Assembly: GCA_964530625.1 (NCBI GenBank)
Contig: CAZHAK010000035.1
Span: forward strand, 1-21,153
From: JABWCQ01 sp964530625
Lineage (GTDB): Bacteria > Electryoneota > RPQS01
Reading direction: 5' to 3'
DNA: 21,153 nucleotides
Shown here piece by piece: positions 6,130 to 15,017 of this stretch; the stretch's first letter is position 1; every line of letters starts with the position of its first letter. Position numbers and translations under genes: made by a program. The notes below the pieces were generated by a model. It had not been told where the DNA came from and ran no database searches. It saw nothing but the letters and a program-made list of their open reading frames with translations.

Positions 6130-8931
6130 ATGAAAGCGGTCATTACAGTATTGGGTTTGAGTGTGGTGCTCATCGCAGTGTGGTTTGCGTATGAAAGCAA
6201 ACCAGTTGCAAAGAAGAATGAAAGCAAAGGTCCGTTTCCCTCAGAGTGGTTCATACAGCAAAGAATGTGGCCGGAGACACATCTAGATCCGCAGAAAATT
6301 CTGAACGGATCTCGCGAAGCCGCGCGACTCATGCACAGCACGTTAGATGAAGATCCACTTTGGGTTCAGCGAGGTCCGACTAACATCGGTGGGCGCATAA
6401 CGGATATCGTGGCACATCCGACCGACGACAACATCTATTACATTGCCAGCGCGTCCGGCGGTGTGTTCAAATCAATTGATGCGGGAATCAACTGGACTCC
6501 GATAACCGACGGTTTTCCGACTCCATCGATTGGCGCGCTTGCCATTGATCCCGAAACACCGACTACCATTTACTGTGGCACGGGCGAAGCAAACTCCGCG
6601 GGCTACAGCTATTTTGGATCCGGTCTATACAAGAGCACAAATAGTGGACAATCATGGCAATTGAGCGGATTAGCGGAAAGCCGCTTCATCGCGCGAGTTG
6701 TTGTGCATCCGGAAGACCCGAGCAATATCTGGGTCGCCGCGATGGGCGAGCTGTTTATAACGGGCGGTGAACGTGGAGTTTACTTCAGTAACGATGCCGG
6801 AGCAACGTGGGAACGTAAACTGTTTGTCAATGATTCCACCGGAGCGTGTGACGTCGTTGTGCATCCGACCAATCCCGACATCATATACGCCGCGATGTGG
6901 CAACGCATTCGTACGCCCGAAGAGCGCCGCGCAGGAGGGAGAGGGACAGGCATCTACAAGTCCATCAATCGCGGACAAACTTGGACTCGTTTATCGTCGG
7001 GCTTACCACCTATCGGTGACGACGTGGGCAGAGTCGGGTTAGCGATCTCGCAATCGAATCCTAACGTGTTGTACGCCTGTTACGCCGATCATCCGGGATA
7101 CTTCTTGGGAGTATATCGCACAGGCGACGCAGGTGAGTCGTGGACTCGTACCAATGACAGTAGTTTGTCCAACATGTATTCAAGTTTCGGTTGGTATTTT
7201 GGAAACATTCGCGTCCGCCCCGATGACGAGAATATGGTCTATGTCCTCGGCGTCACATTACATCGCTCGGCGAACGGCGGTTCGAGCTGGTCAGAGATCG
7301 GGGGAAATATTCACGTTGATCATCATGCCCTGTGGTTTGACCCACAACAACCGTTTCGCTTCCTGCTCGGAAATGACGGAGGGTTCTACCGCACAACAAA
7401 CAACGGAAATGACTTCACAAATCTGAATAACTTCCCGATCATTCAATTTTATGCAGGCACTTTCGACGCGCAGCAGCCACAAAGATTATATGGCGGAACG
7501 CAAGACAACGGCACGTTGCGCTCGCTAACCGGAAACATCCACGAGTACGAGCGCATTTACGGGGGTGACGGTTTCTACACGATTGTAGATCCGACCAATA
7601 ATAGTTATGTGTATGCTGAGTACCAATACGGAGGCTTAGGCCGCAGCACCAACGGCGGAAACTCATTCAGTTGGGCGCTGGATGGAATAGACGACGAAGA
7701 ACGGCGCAATTGGTCCACACCTGTTGTGCTCGATCCAAACAACTCGCAAACACTTTATTACGGAGCCGAGCGGCTCTACAGGTCCACGAATCGAGCGGTG
7801 AATTGGACCGCGATTAGTCCGGACCTAACAAACGGAGGAGGACAAGGGACCCTCGTTTTTGGCACCATCACAACCATCGCTGTGTCACCCGTTAATTCTC
7901 AGATTATATATGTAGGTACAGACGATGCCAATGTCTGGGTTACAACAACAGGCGGCACGAATTGGAGTCTTCGCAATAGCGGTCTGCCGGTTCGTTGGAT
8001 AACTCGCGTGACTCCGCATCCGACCAATGAGGCAGAAGCCATGCTCACAGTCTCAGGTTATCGAAATGCTGAACAGCAAGCACATCTTTACAAAACTTTC
8101 AACTACGGTCAAACGTGGACTGAAATCGGGGCGAATCTACCGGACGTGCCACTGAACGATGTGCTCTACGATCCGCTCGCTTTGAATCGCGTCTATGTCG
8201 CATCTGATTTTGGTAATTTTTGGAGCGATGATTTCGGAGCGACTTGGGCTGGACTGGGTCGCAGCTTACCCTCCGTCCCGACGCTCGATCTAATTATAGA
8301 TAACACAAATCGCCGTCTGATCGCAGCAACCTACGGCCGCTCATTCCTGACACTGCCGTTGGATTCTCTTGGTGGAAATCATCAGCCACAAATCACGGAG
8401 CTTTATCCGGAAGGCGATCCCGTTGTAATAGTTTCGGGATCCACCATATCATTTTCGGTCGTGGCCCATGACCCCAACGAAGACTCCTTGCGCTACTCAT
8501 GGCTCTATCACGGGGAACAGGTTTCTGAAAATGATTCGGCAACTCTTAGTTTTGATGATGTGGGCTTGGATAGTCTCGAAGTGGAAGTCAATGACGGCCT
8601 CCTGACTACTGTTGGACGCTTCAACCTTGACATCATCCTTTTCGCATCAGAACCATCTGCGCCGCTGCCGCAAGAATTGATGTTAACTTCAAGTCCGAAT
8701 CCGTTCAACAACGAAACAAGACTTTCGTTCCACATTCCTGTAACCATGCCAGCCATCGTGAGTGTTTACTCGATCAACGGCCGAAGAATCGCCACTCTGC
8801 ATGACGGCCTTTTGCAAGCCGGAGAGCATCAACTCTCATGGCGACCGGAAAACCTTTCCTCGGGAATGTACTTTGTAGAGCTACGAGCGGGAGAAAGGAT
8901 CGCGAAAGCTAAACTGGTGTATATGAAATGA
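6130..8931 (+). CDS. Exported Asp-box (BNR) beta-propeller protein with Ig-like domain and type IX-like C-terminal sorting domain
   Basis: A 933-residue exported protein. An N-terminal hydrophobic segment (residues 4-20) serves as signal or anchor. Residues 75-745 hold about a dozen Asp-box repeats of the form S-x-D-x-G-x-x-W, for example SIDAGINW, STNSGQSW, SNDAGATW, SINRGQTW, TGDAGESW, TTTGGTNW and SDDFGATW, usually preceded by hPTDP/HPEDP-like turns. This matches the two-propeller fold of sortilin/VPS10-like and xyloglucanase-like proteins. An Ig/PKD-like domain (about 753-840, with VVAHDPNEDSLRYSW) follows. The last 85 residues, from SSPNPFNNETRL to KLVYMK, are a secretion sorting domain. 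No catalytic residues can be assigned, so it may bind protein or glycan at the cell surface. It starts 18 bases after the MscS gene without a clear ribosome binding site and shares ATGA with the next gene. Confidence 0.88.
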   Translation: MKAVITVLGLSVVLIAVWFAYESKPVAKKNESKGPFPSEWFIQQRMWPETHLDPQKILNGSREAARLMHSTLDEDPLWVQRGPTNIGGRITDIVAHPTDDNIYYIASASGGVFKSIDAGINWTPITDGFPTPSIGALAIDPETPTTIYCGTGEANSAGYSYFGSGLYKSTNSGQSWQLSGLAESRFIARVVVHPEDPSNIWVAAMGELFITGGERGVYFSNDAGATWERKLFVNDSTGACDVVVHPTNPDIIYAAMWQRIRTPEERRAGGRGTGIYKSINRGQTWTRLSSGLPPIGDDVGRVGLAISQSNPNVLYACYADHPGYFLGVYRTGDAGESWTRTNDSSLSNMYSSFGWYFGNIRVRPDDENMVYVLGVTLHRSANGGSSWSEIGGNIHVDHHALWFDPQQPFRFLLGNDGGFYRTTNNGNDFTNLNNFPIIQFYAGTFDAQQPQRLYGGTQDNGTLRSLTGNIHEYERIYGGDGFYTIVDPTNNSYVYAEYQYGGLGRSTNGGNSFSWALDGIDDEERRNWSTPVVLDPNNSQTLYYGAERLYRSTNRAVNWTAISPDLTNGGGQGTLVFGTITTIAVSPVNSQIIYVGTDDANVWVTTTGGTNWSLRNSGLPVRWITRVTPHPTNEAEAMLTVSGYRNAEQQAHLYKTFNYGQTWTEIGANLPDVPLNDVLYDPLALNRVYVASDFGNFWSDDFGATWAGLGRSLPSVPTLDLIIDNTNRRLIAATYGRSFLTLPLDSLGGNHQPQITELYPEGDPVVIVSGSTISFSVVAHDPNEDSLRYSWLYHGEQVSENDSATLSFDDVGLDSLEVEVNDGLLTTVGRFNLDIILFASEPSAPLPQELMLTSSPNPFNNETRLSFHIPVTMPAIVSVYSINGRRIATLHDGLLQAGEHQLSWRPENLSSGMYFVELRAGERIAKAKLVYMK

Positions 8932-10169
8932 AACAAGTTGTTCGCCTGATACTTGCCGCTCATTTAATTGGAATGGTTTCAGTGGTGCAAGCGCAGGATA
9001 CACTCCGCGTTATGACGTACAATGTCTTGAACTTCTCAAGTTCGAGTAATGACCGCTTAGATGATCTCAGGGTGATCATGCGCCATTCTCAACCGGAACT
9101 CATCGTGTTACAGGAAATTATTGATCAAACCGCCGTAACGAACATCCTGAATCAAGTGCTTCGCCCGTTGGACCCTGACTGGCAAGCCGCGGGTTTCATC
9201 AACGGCCCTGATACGGATAACGCTTGTTTCTACATATCGTCAATTTTGTCATTAGAAAACCAGCGCCAAATTTCGACTACTTTGCGTGATATCAGCGAGT
9301 ACGTCTTCTCCAGCTCCGCAATGGGAGAAGAGGAGTTTCGCATCTACTCGGGGCATCTGAAAGCAAGCGACGGTTCGGACAATGAAGAGAGACGCAGACA
9401 GGAAGCGCAAGTGCTCAGAAACGAGCTAAACGAACTGCCTGACAACTCCCTTTTTATGTTTTGCGGCGACTTCAATCTGTACGAGTCTTTTGAACCCGCC
9501 TATCAGCTACTGCTCGCGCTGGGCGACAATCCGCATGGGCGTTTGCTCGATCCGATCAATCGCCCCGGACAGTGGCACAACAGCGTTTCCTTCGCAGGAA
9601 TCCACACTCAATCCCCGCGCACACAATCATTCGGAGGCGGATCAACTGGCGGTATGGATGATCGCTTTGATTTCATCTTAGCTTCGGCAGCCTTCATGGA
9701 TACGGCAGGAACATATATGCTTCCAGCAACATACTGCGCGATGGGCAACGACGGTCTGCATTTTAATCAAGCCATCAATGACGGCACGAACGAAGCCGTT
9801 CCAGACAGCGTCGCCGATGCGCTTCACGCCGCTGCCGATCATCTCCCAGTGCTGGTAGATGTCGTCTTGCGAGAAGTTTCGAGTCCAGCGCTGCCGATTC
9901 CGCCCGTTGCTGTGATACCAGTGTTGATGCACTGCTATCCCAATCCGTTCAATTCGCAACTGTCCATTGACCTTAATCCGTCCATGCACTTCGGCGCGTT
10001 GCGAGTGTTCGATGTTTTAGGTAGAGAGCTTTCGTCAAAAGGCTTGACACCAAACGGGGTGATACAAACTCATCATCTCGATTTTTCTTCGTTAGCGTCC
10101 GGCACATATTTTGTGTCCGTCAAACGCGCCGATCTAATGACCACAACACGCATAACATTGCAGAAGTAG
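8928..10169 (+). CDS. Secreted endonuclease/exonuclease/phosphatase (EEP)-fold protein with C-terminal sorting domain
   Basis: A 413-residue exported hydrolase of the DNase I-like metal-dependent phosphodiesterase fold. A signal peptide ends near VVQA (residue 22). The catalytic set is complete by position: Asn32 in TYNVLNF, metal-binding Glu63 in LQEI, His143 in SGHLKAS, Asp181 and Asn183 in GDFNLY, Asp248 in DDRFDFIL, and the Asp304-His305 pair in ADHLPV. Residues from about 338, starting CYPNPFNSQL and ending TRITLQK, form a sorting domain like that of the upstream propeller protein. It could be an extracellular nuclease or a lipid or sugar phosphatase; the fold alone does not decide. Translation is coupled to the upstream gene by a 4-base overlap (ATGA), and der starts 4 bases after its stop. 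Confidence 0.9.
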   Translation: MKQVVRLILAAHLIGMVSVVQAQDTLRVMTYNVLNFSSSSNDRLDDLRVIMRHSQPELIVLQEIIDQTAVTNILNQVLRPLDPDWQAAGFINGPDTDNACFYISSILSLENQRQISTTLRDISEYVFSSSAMGEEEFRIYSGHLKASDGSDNEERRRQEAQVLRNELNELPDNSLFMFCGDFNLYESFEPAYQLLLALGDNPHGRLLDPINRPGQWHNSVSFAGIHTQSPRTQSFGGGSTGGMDDRFDFILASAAFMDTAGTYMLPATYCAMGNDGLHFNQAINDGTNEAVPDSVADALHAAADHLPVLVDVVLREVSSPALPIPPVAVIPVLMHCYPNPFNSQLSIDLNPSMHFGALRVFDVLGRELSSKGLTPNGVIQTHHLDFSSLASGTYFVSVKRADLMTTTRITLQK

Positions 10170-10173
10170 GCGA

Positions 10174-11490
10174 GTGAGTTTTCCAGTTGTAGCCATTGTG
10201 GGCCGACCGAACGTCGGGAAATCCACGATCTTTAATCGTATGACGCGCACCAATCGTGCTATCACGGCTCCCGAAGCGGGCGTAACTCGCGATCGCCACG
10301 TTGGTCTTGTCGAGTTTGAGGGCCGCGAGTTTCTGGTGATGGATACCGGCGGCTGGGTACCGCGCTCGGACGAACTGTTTGAAGCCGCGATTCGTGAACA
10401 AGTTACGTTTGCTCTCGAAGAGTGCGACGTCGTGTTGTTCATCGGAGATGCCCAAACTGGTTTGACGGATATCGATTTAGAGATCGCTCAGATGCTCAAC
10501 AAGTCGGACCGCCCGGTGATCGTCGCGATCAACAAAACCGATAACTTCAGTATCGAAGCGGAGATTCCGTCCTTCTACAAAATGGGTTTGGGCGAGCCGA
10601 TGCCTCTCAGCGCAATTCAAGGCTATGGCTTTGGCGAGTTGCTTGAGAAAGTAGTCGAAATCCTGCCGGTAAGCGGTAAGCGAGACCTCGATCGCCCTCG
10701 TCCGCTGATTGCCGTGATCGGTCGTCCGAATGTTGGCAAGTCTTCGTTGGTCAACGCCCTGCTCGGCGAACAACGGCACATGGTAACCGATATTGCCGGC
10801 ACGACCCGCGACTCCATTGATAGTGTCGTGCGCTACTACAAACAGGCGTTAACGCTGATAGACACGGCGGGACTCCGTCGCAAAGCAAAAGTCAAAGAAG
10901 CGCTTGAGTTTTACACGACCGTCCGCACTCAAAAGGCACTGAAAGAGTGTGACGTCGCCATCGTGATGATTGAGGCCCAGGAAGGCCTGCTCTCGCAGGA
11001 TGTCAAAATTCTTCACGAAGCCGTAACCTATGGCAAAGGCGTCATCCTCTGCTTGAACAAATGGGATCTGGTTGAAAAGGACGAGCGCACAGCCGGCTTG
11101 ATTGAAGATGAGGTCAATGAGCGTCTTTCGAATATTAGCTTCATTGAAAAGCTTTTCATTTCCGCAAAGGACAATCAGCGCGTTCACAAAGTCATCGAGA
11201 TCGCGCTGAAAGTTTATGAAGAGCGCCAGAAACGCATCACAACCGGCGAATTGAATCGCTTGTTGGAGCAAATCATGGAGCGGCAACCGCCGCCTGCGGT
11301 TAAAGGCCGGGATTTGCGGTTGACTTACATGACCCAAGCCGAGGCCGAGCCGCCGACGTTTATTTTGTTCTCGCGTTGGGCAGATTTGATTCCTGACAAC
11401 TACAAATTGTTTCTCGAGCGTCGCCTGCGTGAACAATATGGCTTTCGAGGTGTGCCTATTCGAATGTTCTTTAGAGGAAAGAAGCAATGA
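10174..11490 (+). CDS. der: Ribosome biogenesis GTPase Der (EngA)
   Basis: Der is an essential tandem-GTPase that binds the 50S subunit during assembly. The 438-residue protein has two G domains and a C-terminal KH-like domain, the usual layout. The first P-loop GRPNVGKS is at residues 10-17, with DTGG and NKTD downstream. The second GRPNVGKS is at 183-190, with DTAG, NKWD and SAK. The end RLREQYGFRGVPIRMFFRGKK is characteristic. The start is GTG at 10174 with AGGCGA just upstream. It lies between an exported hydrolase gene and priA, and overlaps priA by 4 bases (ATGA). Confidence 0.98.
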   Translation: MSFPVVAIVGRPNVGKSTIFNRMTRTNRAITAPEAGVTRDRHVGLVEFEGREFLVMDTGGWVPRSDELFEAAIREQVTFALEECDVVLFIGDAQTGLTDIDLEIAQMLNKSDRPVIVAINKTDNFSIEAEIPSFYKMGLGEPMPLSAIQGYGFGELLEKVVEILPVSGKRDLDRPRPLIAVIGRPNVGKSSLVNALLGEQRHMVTDIAGTTRDSIDSVVRYYKQALTLIDTAGLRRKAKVKEALEFYTTVRTQKALKECDVAIVMIEAQEGLLSQDVKILHEAVTYGKGVILCLNKWDLVEKDERTAGLIEDEVNERLSNISFIEKLFISAKDNQRVHKVIEIALKVYEERQKRITTGELNRLLEQIMERQPPPAVKGRDLRLTYMTQAEAEPPTFILFSRWADLIPDNYKLFLERRLREQYGFRGVPIRMFFRGKKQ

Positions 11491-13994
11491 AAGCCGCGTC
11501 GGCTCAAGTCGTCATTCCGGGAGTCGAAGGTGAATTTTCATACATCGTGCCGCGTGAACTTTCGACAAAAGTGGAGCGCGGCACTCGTGTGTTGGTGCCT
11601 TTCCGCAGCCGGCGCGTAACTGGTTTCGTAGTCGCAACGAATGCAAATGCGGTTCAGGAAGCCACTCGTGCAATTGAGCAGTTATTGGACGATTCGCCCG
11701 CGTTCTCGGAGCAAATGCTGACTTTCACCAAGTGGATTTCAGACTATTATTTGTGTACTTGGGGCGATGCGCTTAGGTCCGCGCTTCCGGCTGGATTGGA
11801 CGCGGAAGATCAATTTAGATTCACTCTGACCGAAAAGCAGCGCAATCAACTTGAACTTGGAGCTGAAGGTTATGCGTTTGAGGTTGCGGAACTTTTGGAA
11901 GCTCTCGAGGAAAGCCCATTGACCGCAAGGCAGATTCAAACTCGTTTCGGTCTGCATCCCGACGGCGCGGAGATTCGCGGCCTGAAACAGAGCGGTCAAA
12001 TTGAGTACAAGCCGTTCTTACGGGGACCGCGCGCTGGAGAAATGGTCGAACGGATTATAGAATTGACCGCCGAATCACGTGCAGATATCGCGGACGACTC
12101 GCTCTGGACATTTATCACAACACGCAGCGCACAACGCATCATCCGTGAACTTTACGACGGTGACAAAGACGGCGCACCACGCCGCCATCTGATGCGTGGA
12201 GCAAGCAAACAACGTCGGCAAGCACTTGAGGAATTGTTAAGTAAAGGAGTCGTGCGTGAACGAAAAGAGCCTTTGTCGCGCTGGCGTCCCGAGTTATTGC
12301 CGGTATTGGCCGAAGAATCAAGCGCTCCGTTAACCCTACATCAAGCGTTATCGGTAGCGGCCATCTCGGCAGCACTAGAAGAGACGAGATACACAGGTTT
12401 CCTGCTTCACGGTGTAACCGGATCAGGCAAAACTCGCGTCTATATCGAAGCCATCAAACAAGTATTGTCCATGAACCGCACTGCGCTGGTCTTGGTACCG
12501 GAGATATCTTTGACGCCTGTTTTGTGGGGAAGATTCCGATCGGTATTCGGCGACCTTGTGGCGATTCAACACAGCGGTCAACCGATGGCCGTGCGTTATG
12601 ATCTTTGGCGTGGAATCGCGCGCGGTGAATTCAAAGTCGTCATCGGCGCGCGTTCAGCCGTGTTTTCTCCTCTTCCCGATTTAGGTTTGATCGTAGTGGA
12701 CGAAGAGCACGACGCCTCCTACAAACAAACTGAAGGCGTGCCGCGCTATTCCGCACGCGACGCCGCGCTCTTCAGAGCATCGCAATCCGGCGCCGTTGCA
12801 ATATTAGGAAGTGCCACTCCCTCCGTCGAGAGTCTCTTTGCAGTCGAGCAAACGCGTCTGAGCATGTTAACTCTGCCCGACCGGATCAACGGCGCAATGT
12901 TGCCGACCGTCGAGTTAGTTACACCTGTAGATGAAGAGAAAATCAGAGAGGGGGAGATGTCGAGCGACGCGCATCCGATCGGCGAGCCGCACGTGTTAAC
13001 TCAAGCAGCTTACAAGGCAATCGAAACGGTGATGAACGCGGGTAAGCAAGCGATCATCTTGCAAAATCGGCGCGGCTTCGCACCGTTTTTGATTTGCAGA
13101 GGATGCGGAAAGCTCTTTGAATGTCCGAACTGCTCTGTCTCGTTAACTTATCACCGGCAGGGAAAAATCCTGCGCTGCCACTACTGTCATCATCGTGACG
13201 ATGCGCCTGATTTGTGTCCTGTCTGCGGAGCCGATGATTTGCATCTGTGCGGAAGCGGCACGCAGCGCATCGCAGAAGAACTTTCCGAACGATTCCCCGA
13301 AGCACGAATTGCCCGCATGGACTCCGACGCGATGGCAAGAGTCGGCGCACACGGAAAACTCATGTCGGCCTTTGCTGCCGGAGAGTACGATCTTCTTGTT
13401 GGCACTCAAATGGTTGCCAAGGGTCTCGATTTTCCCAATGTAGAATTGGCCATCGTCGCCGATGCAGATACGGAACTATTTTATCCCGACTTCCGCGCCA
13501 GCGAAAGAGGAGCAAGTCTACTACTGCAACTGAGCGGCAGAGCGGGACGCGCATCCACAAATGGAAGAGTCATTCTGCAAACTCGCGCAAAAGAGCATCC
13601 CGCGATTTTGACTGCATCGCACGGTAATTGGCTGAATTTCGCGCGCGAAGAACTGACGCACCGTCTAACCGCCGGATTTCCTCCCTACAGTCGGGTCATC
13701 ATGCTTCGCGCTATCTCGGCAGACGAGTCCGCCGTGGCTCGCGCCATGCTCTTCTGTAAAAGAAGCCTCGAAAACCAGAAGAATATCGAACTACTCGGCC
13801 CGTCACCATGCGCGGTCACGAAAGTGCGCAACCGCATTCGTTATCAGCTATTGCTTCGCACGACAAGGTTGAATGACCCCACGGGTGCGTCATTGCGCGG
13901 AGCGGTCAAACGTCTTTTTGACGACGAAGGAAACTCAGCCGAGCTAAAGCGAGTGCAATGGGAAATTGATGTTGATCCTGCGAGTACTGCTTAG
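11487..13994 (+). CDS. priA: Primosomal protein N' (replication restart helicase PriA)
   Basis: PriA recognises abandoned replication forks and reloads the replisome. At 835 residues it is in the usual size range. It shows an N-terminal 3'-DNA-binding domain, the Walker A motif GVTGSGKT (309-316), the Walker B motif DEEH (405-408), LGSATPSVES, and the zinc-binding module with eight cysteines (537, 540, 546, 549, 564, 567, 577, 580). Helicase motifs GTQMVAKGLDFPNV and QLSGRAGR follow, then a C-terminal PriA domain. ATG overlaps the der stop, with AGAGGAAAG as ribosome binding site. The next gene begins within its last 26 bases. Confidence 0.98.
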   Translation: MKAASAQVVIPGVEGEFSYIVPRELSTKVERGTRVLVPFRSRRVTGFVVATNANAVQEATRAIEQLLDDSPAFSEQMLTFTKWISDYYLCTWGDALRSALPAGLDAEDQFRFTLTEKQRNQLELGAEGYAFEVAELLEALEESPLTARQIQTRFGLHPDGAEIRGLKQSGQIEYKPFLRGPRAGEMVERIIELTAESRADIADDSLWTFITTRSAQRIIRELYDGDKDGAPRRHLMRGASKQRRQALEELLSKGVVRERKEPLSRWRPELLPVLAEESSAPLTLHQALSVAAISAALEETRYTGFLLHGVTGSGKTRVYIEAIKQVLSMNRTALVLVPEISLTPVLWGRFRSVFGDLVAIQHSGQPMAVRYDLWRGIARGEFKVVIGARSAVFSPLPDLGLIVVDEEHDASYKQTEGVPRYSARDAALFRASQSGAVAILGSATPSVESLFAVEQTRLSMLTLPDRINGAMLPTVELVTPVDEEKIREGEMSSDAHPIGEPHVLTQAAYKAIETVMNAGKQAIILQNRRGFAPFLICRGCGKLFECPNCSVSLTYHRQGKILRCHYCHHRDDAPDLCPVCGADDLHLCGSGTQRIAEELSERFPEARIARMDSDAMARVGAHGKLMSAFAAGEYDLLVGTQMVAKGLDFPNVELAIVADADTELFYPDFRASERGASLLLQLSGRAGRASTNGRVILQTRAKEHPAILTASHGNWLNFAREELTHRLTAGFPPYSRVIMLRAISADESAVARAMLFCKRSLENQKNIELLGPSPCAVTKVRNRIRYQLLLRTTRLNDPTGASLRGAVKRLFDDEGNSAELKRVQWEIDVDPASTA

Positions 13995-15003
13995 TCTTCT
14001 TTTGCTGGGGATACTCTTCCCGGCGAACGCCTCCCGTGAATCGGATTATCTGACCCGCGATTACGGGAGGTTTGCCGTAACGTTTTGTCCCGAGGATTCG
14101 AGTCTGGCAGATCCATTAGTCAAGGCGTTGTCGCAAAGACTCCCGGGAATCGTCTCTCGCCTACAGCTTCCACCGCCCGATTCAGCCCATTTCGTAATCA
14201 CTCCGTCCGCAGAAGAGTGGGGGAGAGTCACTGCCGGAAGTCCTCTCTGGGCCAATGGCGTGGCCTACCCAAGTCGCAGCGTAGCCGTACTAAAGTCTCC
14301 CCGCTTCAACGGAAACGGTGGGCCGCTGGAGGACACAGGCGTACACGAGTTAGTGCATCTTCTTTTAGAGGCCGGAGCCGAAAACTCCGCCATCCCTCGT
14401 TGGGTGGATGAGGGACTGGCACAATTCATGTCCGGTCAACAGGAATTCCGAGACGTTCATGTGCTCTCACGAGCTTCGGCCTCCGGACGATTGTTGACGC
14501 TCAGTGATATTCAGGGCTTGATGTCCATGAATGCCGGAGCGGCTCTGCAAGGATATGCTCAGTCCGTTGCGGCGATTGAAGACCTTTGGCGGCGCTTTGG
14601 GGATGCCGGATTAGCCAATCTGGTGCATGAATTGCGGTCAGGTAAGGACATCGATACTGCATTCCCCATGCTGTTTGGCATGTCCCTTGGTCAGTTTGAG
14701 CGCGAGCACCGCGAGCACCTGAACAGCCAGTACGGAGGCTCACTTTGGACAGATACGGAGTTGTGGGTTTCCCTTTTGTTTGTTATCCTGGTCTTAGCGG
14801 CGGGTGGCTTTGCCTATTTGCGCCGAAAACGCACACTGGCAAAATGGCACACGGAGTACTTGCCGCCCCCAGACATCGAACTTCGTCCGGTCCCATATAC
14901 GGTAAACTACACGGTTGTCAGAAGTCGCAACGACGACGAAGATTCGTCCGAACCTCCGCAGGATGACGACTCTCATTATGATCGTCCCGTCCCTGGAAAT
15001 TAA
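13969..15003 (+). CDS. Exported membrane-anchored gluzincin (peptidase MA-like) protein
   Basis: A 344-residue protein likely to be a periplasmic zinc metalloprotease. The signal peptide ends near ANAS (residue 22). The zinc motif HELVH is at residues 126-130, and the third ligand is probably Glu148 in WVDEGLAQFM, a pattern typical of the peptidase MA/gluzincin group. A single transmembrane helix (about 263-284, ending in RRKR) near the C-terminus leaves a short cytoplasmic tail rich in Asp, Glu and Pro. I chose ATG at 13969, preceded by GGGAA; TTG at 13966 is one codon earlier. It overlaps priA by 26 bases and lies 14 bases before the barrel-protein gene, suggesting an envelope task shared with that protein. 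The substrate is unknown. Confidence 0.82.
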   Translation: MLILRVLLSLLLLGILFPANASRESDYLTRDYGRFAVTFCPEDSSLADPLVKALSQRLPGIVSRLQLPPPDSAHFVITPSAEEWGRVTAGSPLWANGVAYPSRSVAVLKSPRFNGNGGPLEDTGVHELVHLLLEAGAENSAIPRWVDEGLAQFMSGQQEFRDVHVLSRASASGRLLTLSDIQGLMSMNAGAALQGYAQSVAAIEDLWRRFGDAGLANLVHELRSGKDIDTAFPMLFGMSLGQFEREHREHLNSQYGGSLWTDTELWVSLLFVILVLAAGGFAYLRRKRTLAKWHTEYLPPPDIELRPVPYTVNYTVVRSRNDDEDSSEPPQDDDSHYDRPVPGN

Positions 15004-15017
15004 CTTTTGGAGACATC

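Noticed and set aside
13247..13627. 126-codon open frame inside priA in another frame
   Set aside because: It overlaps the conserved zinc and helicase motifs of PriA; its translation is rich in Arg and Ser and resembles no protein family.
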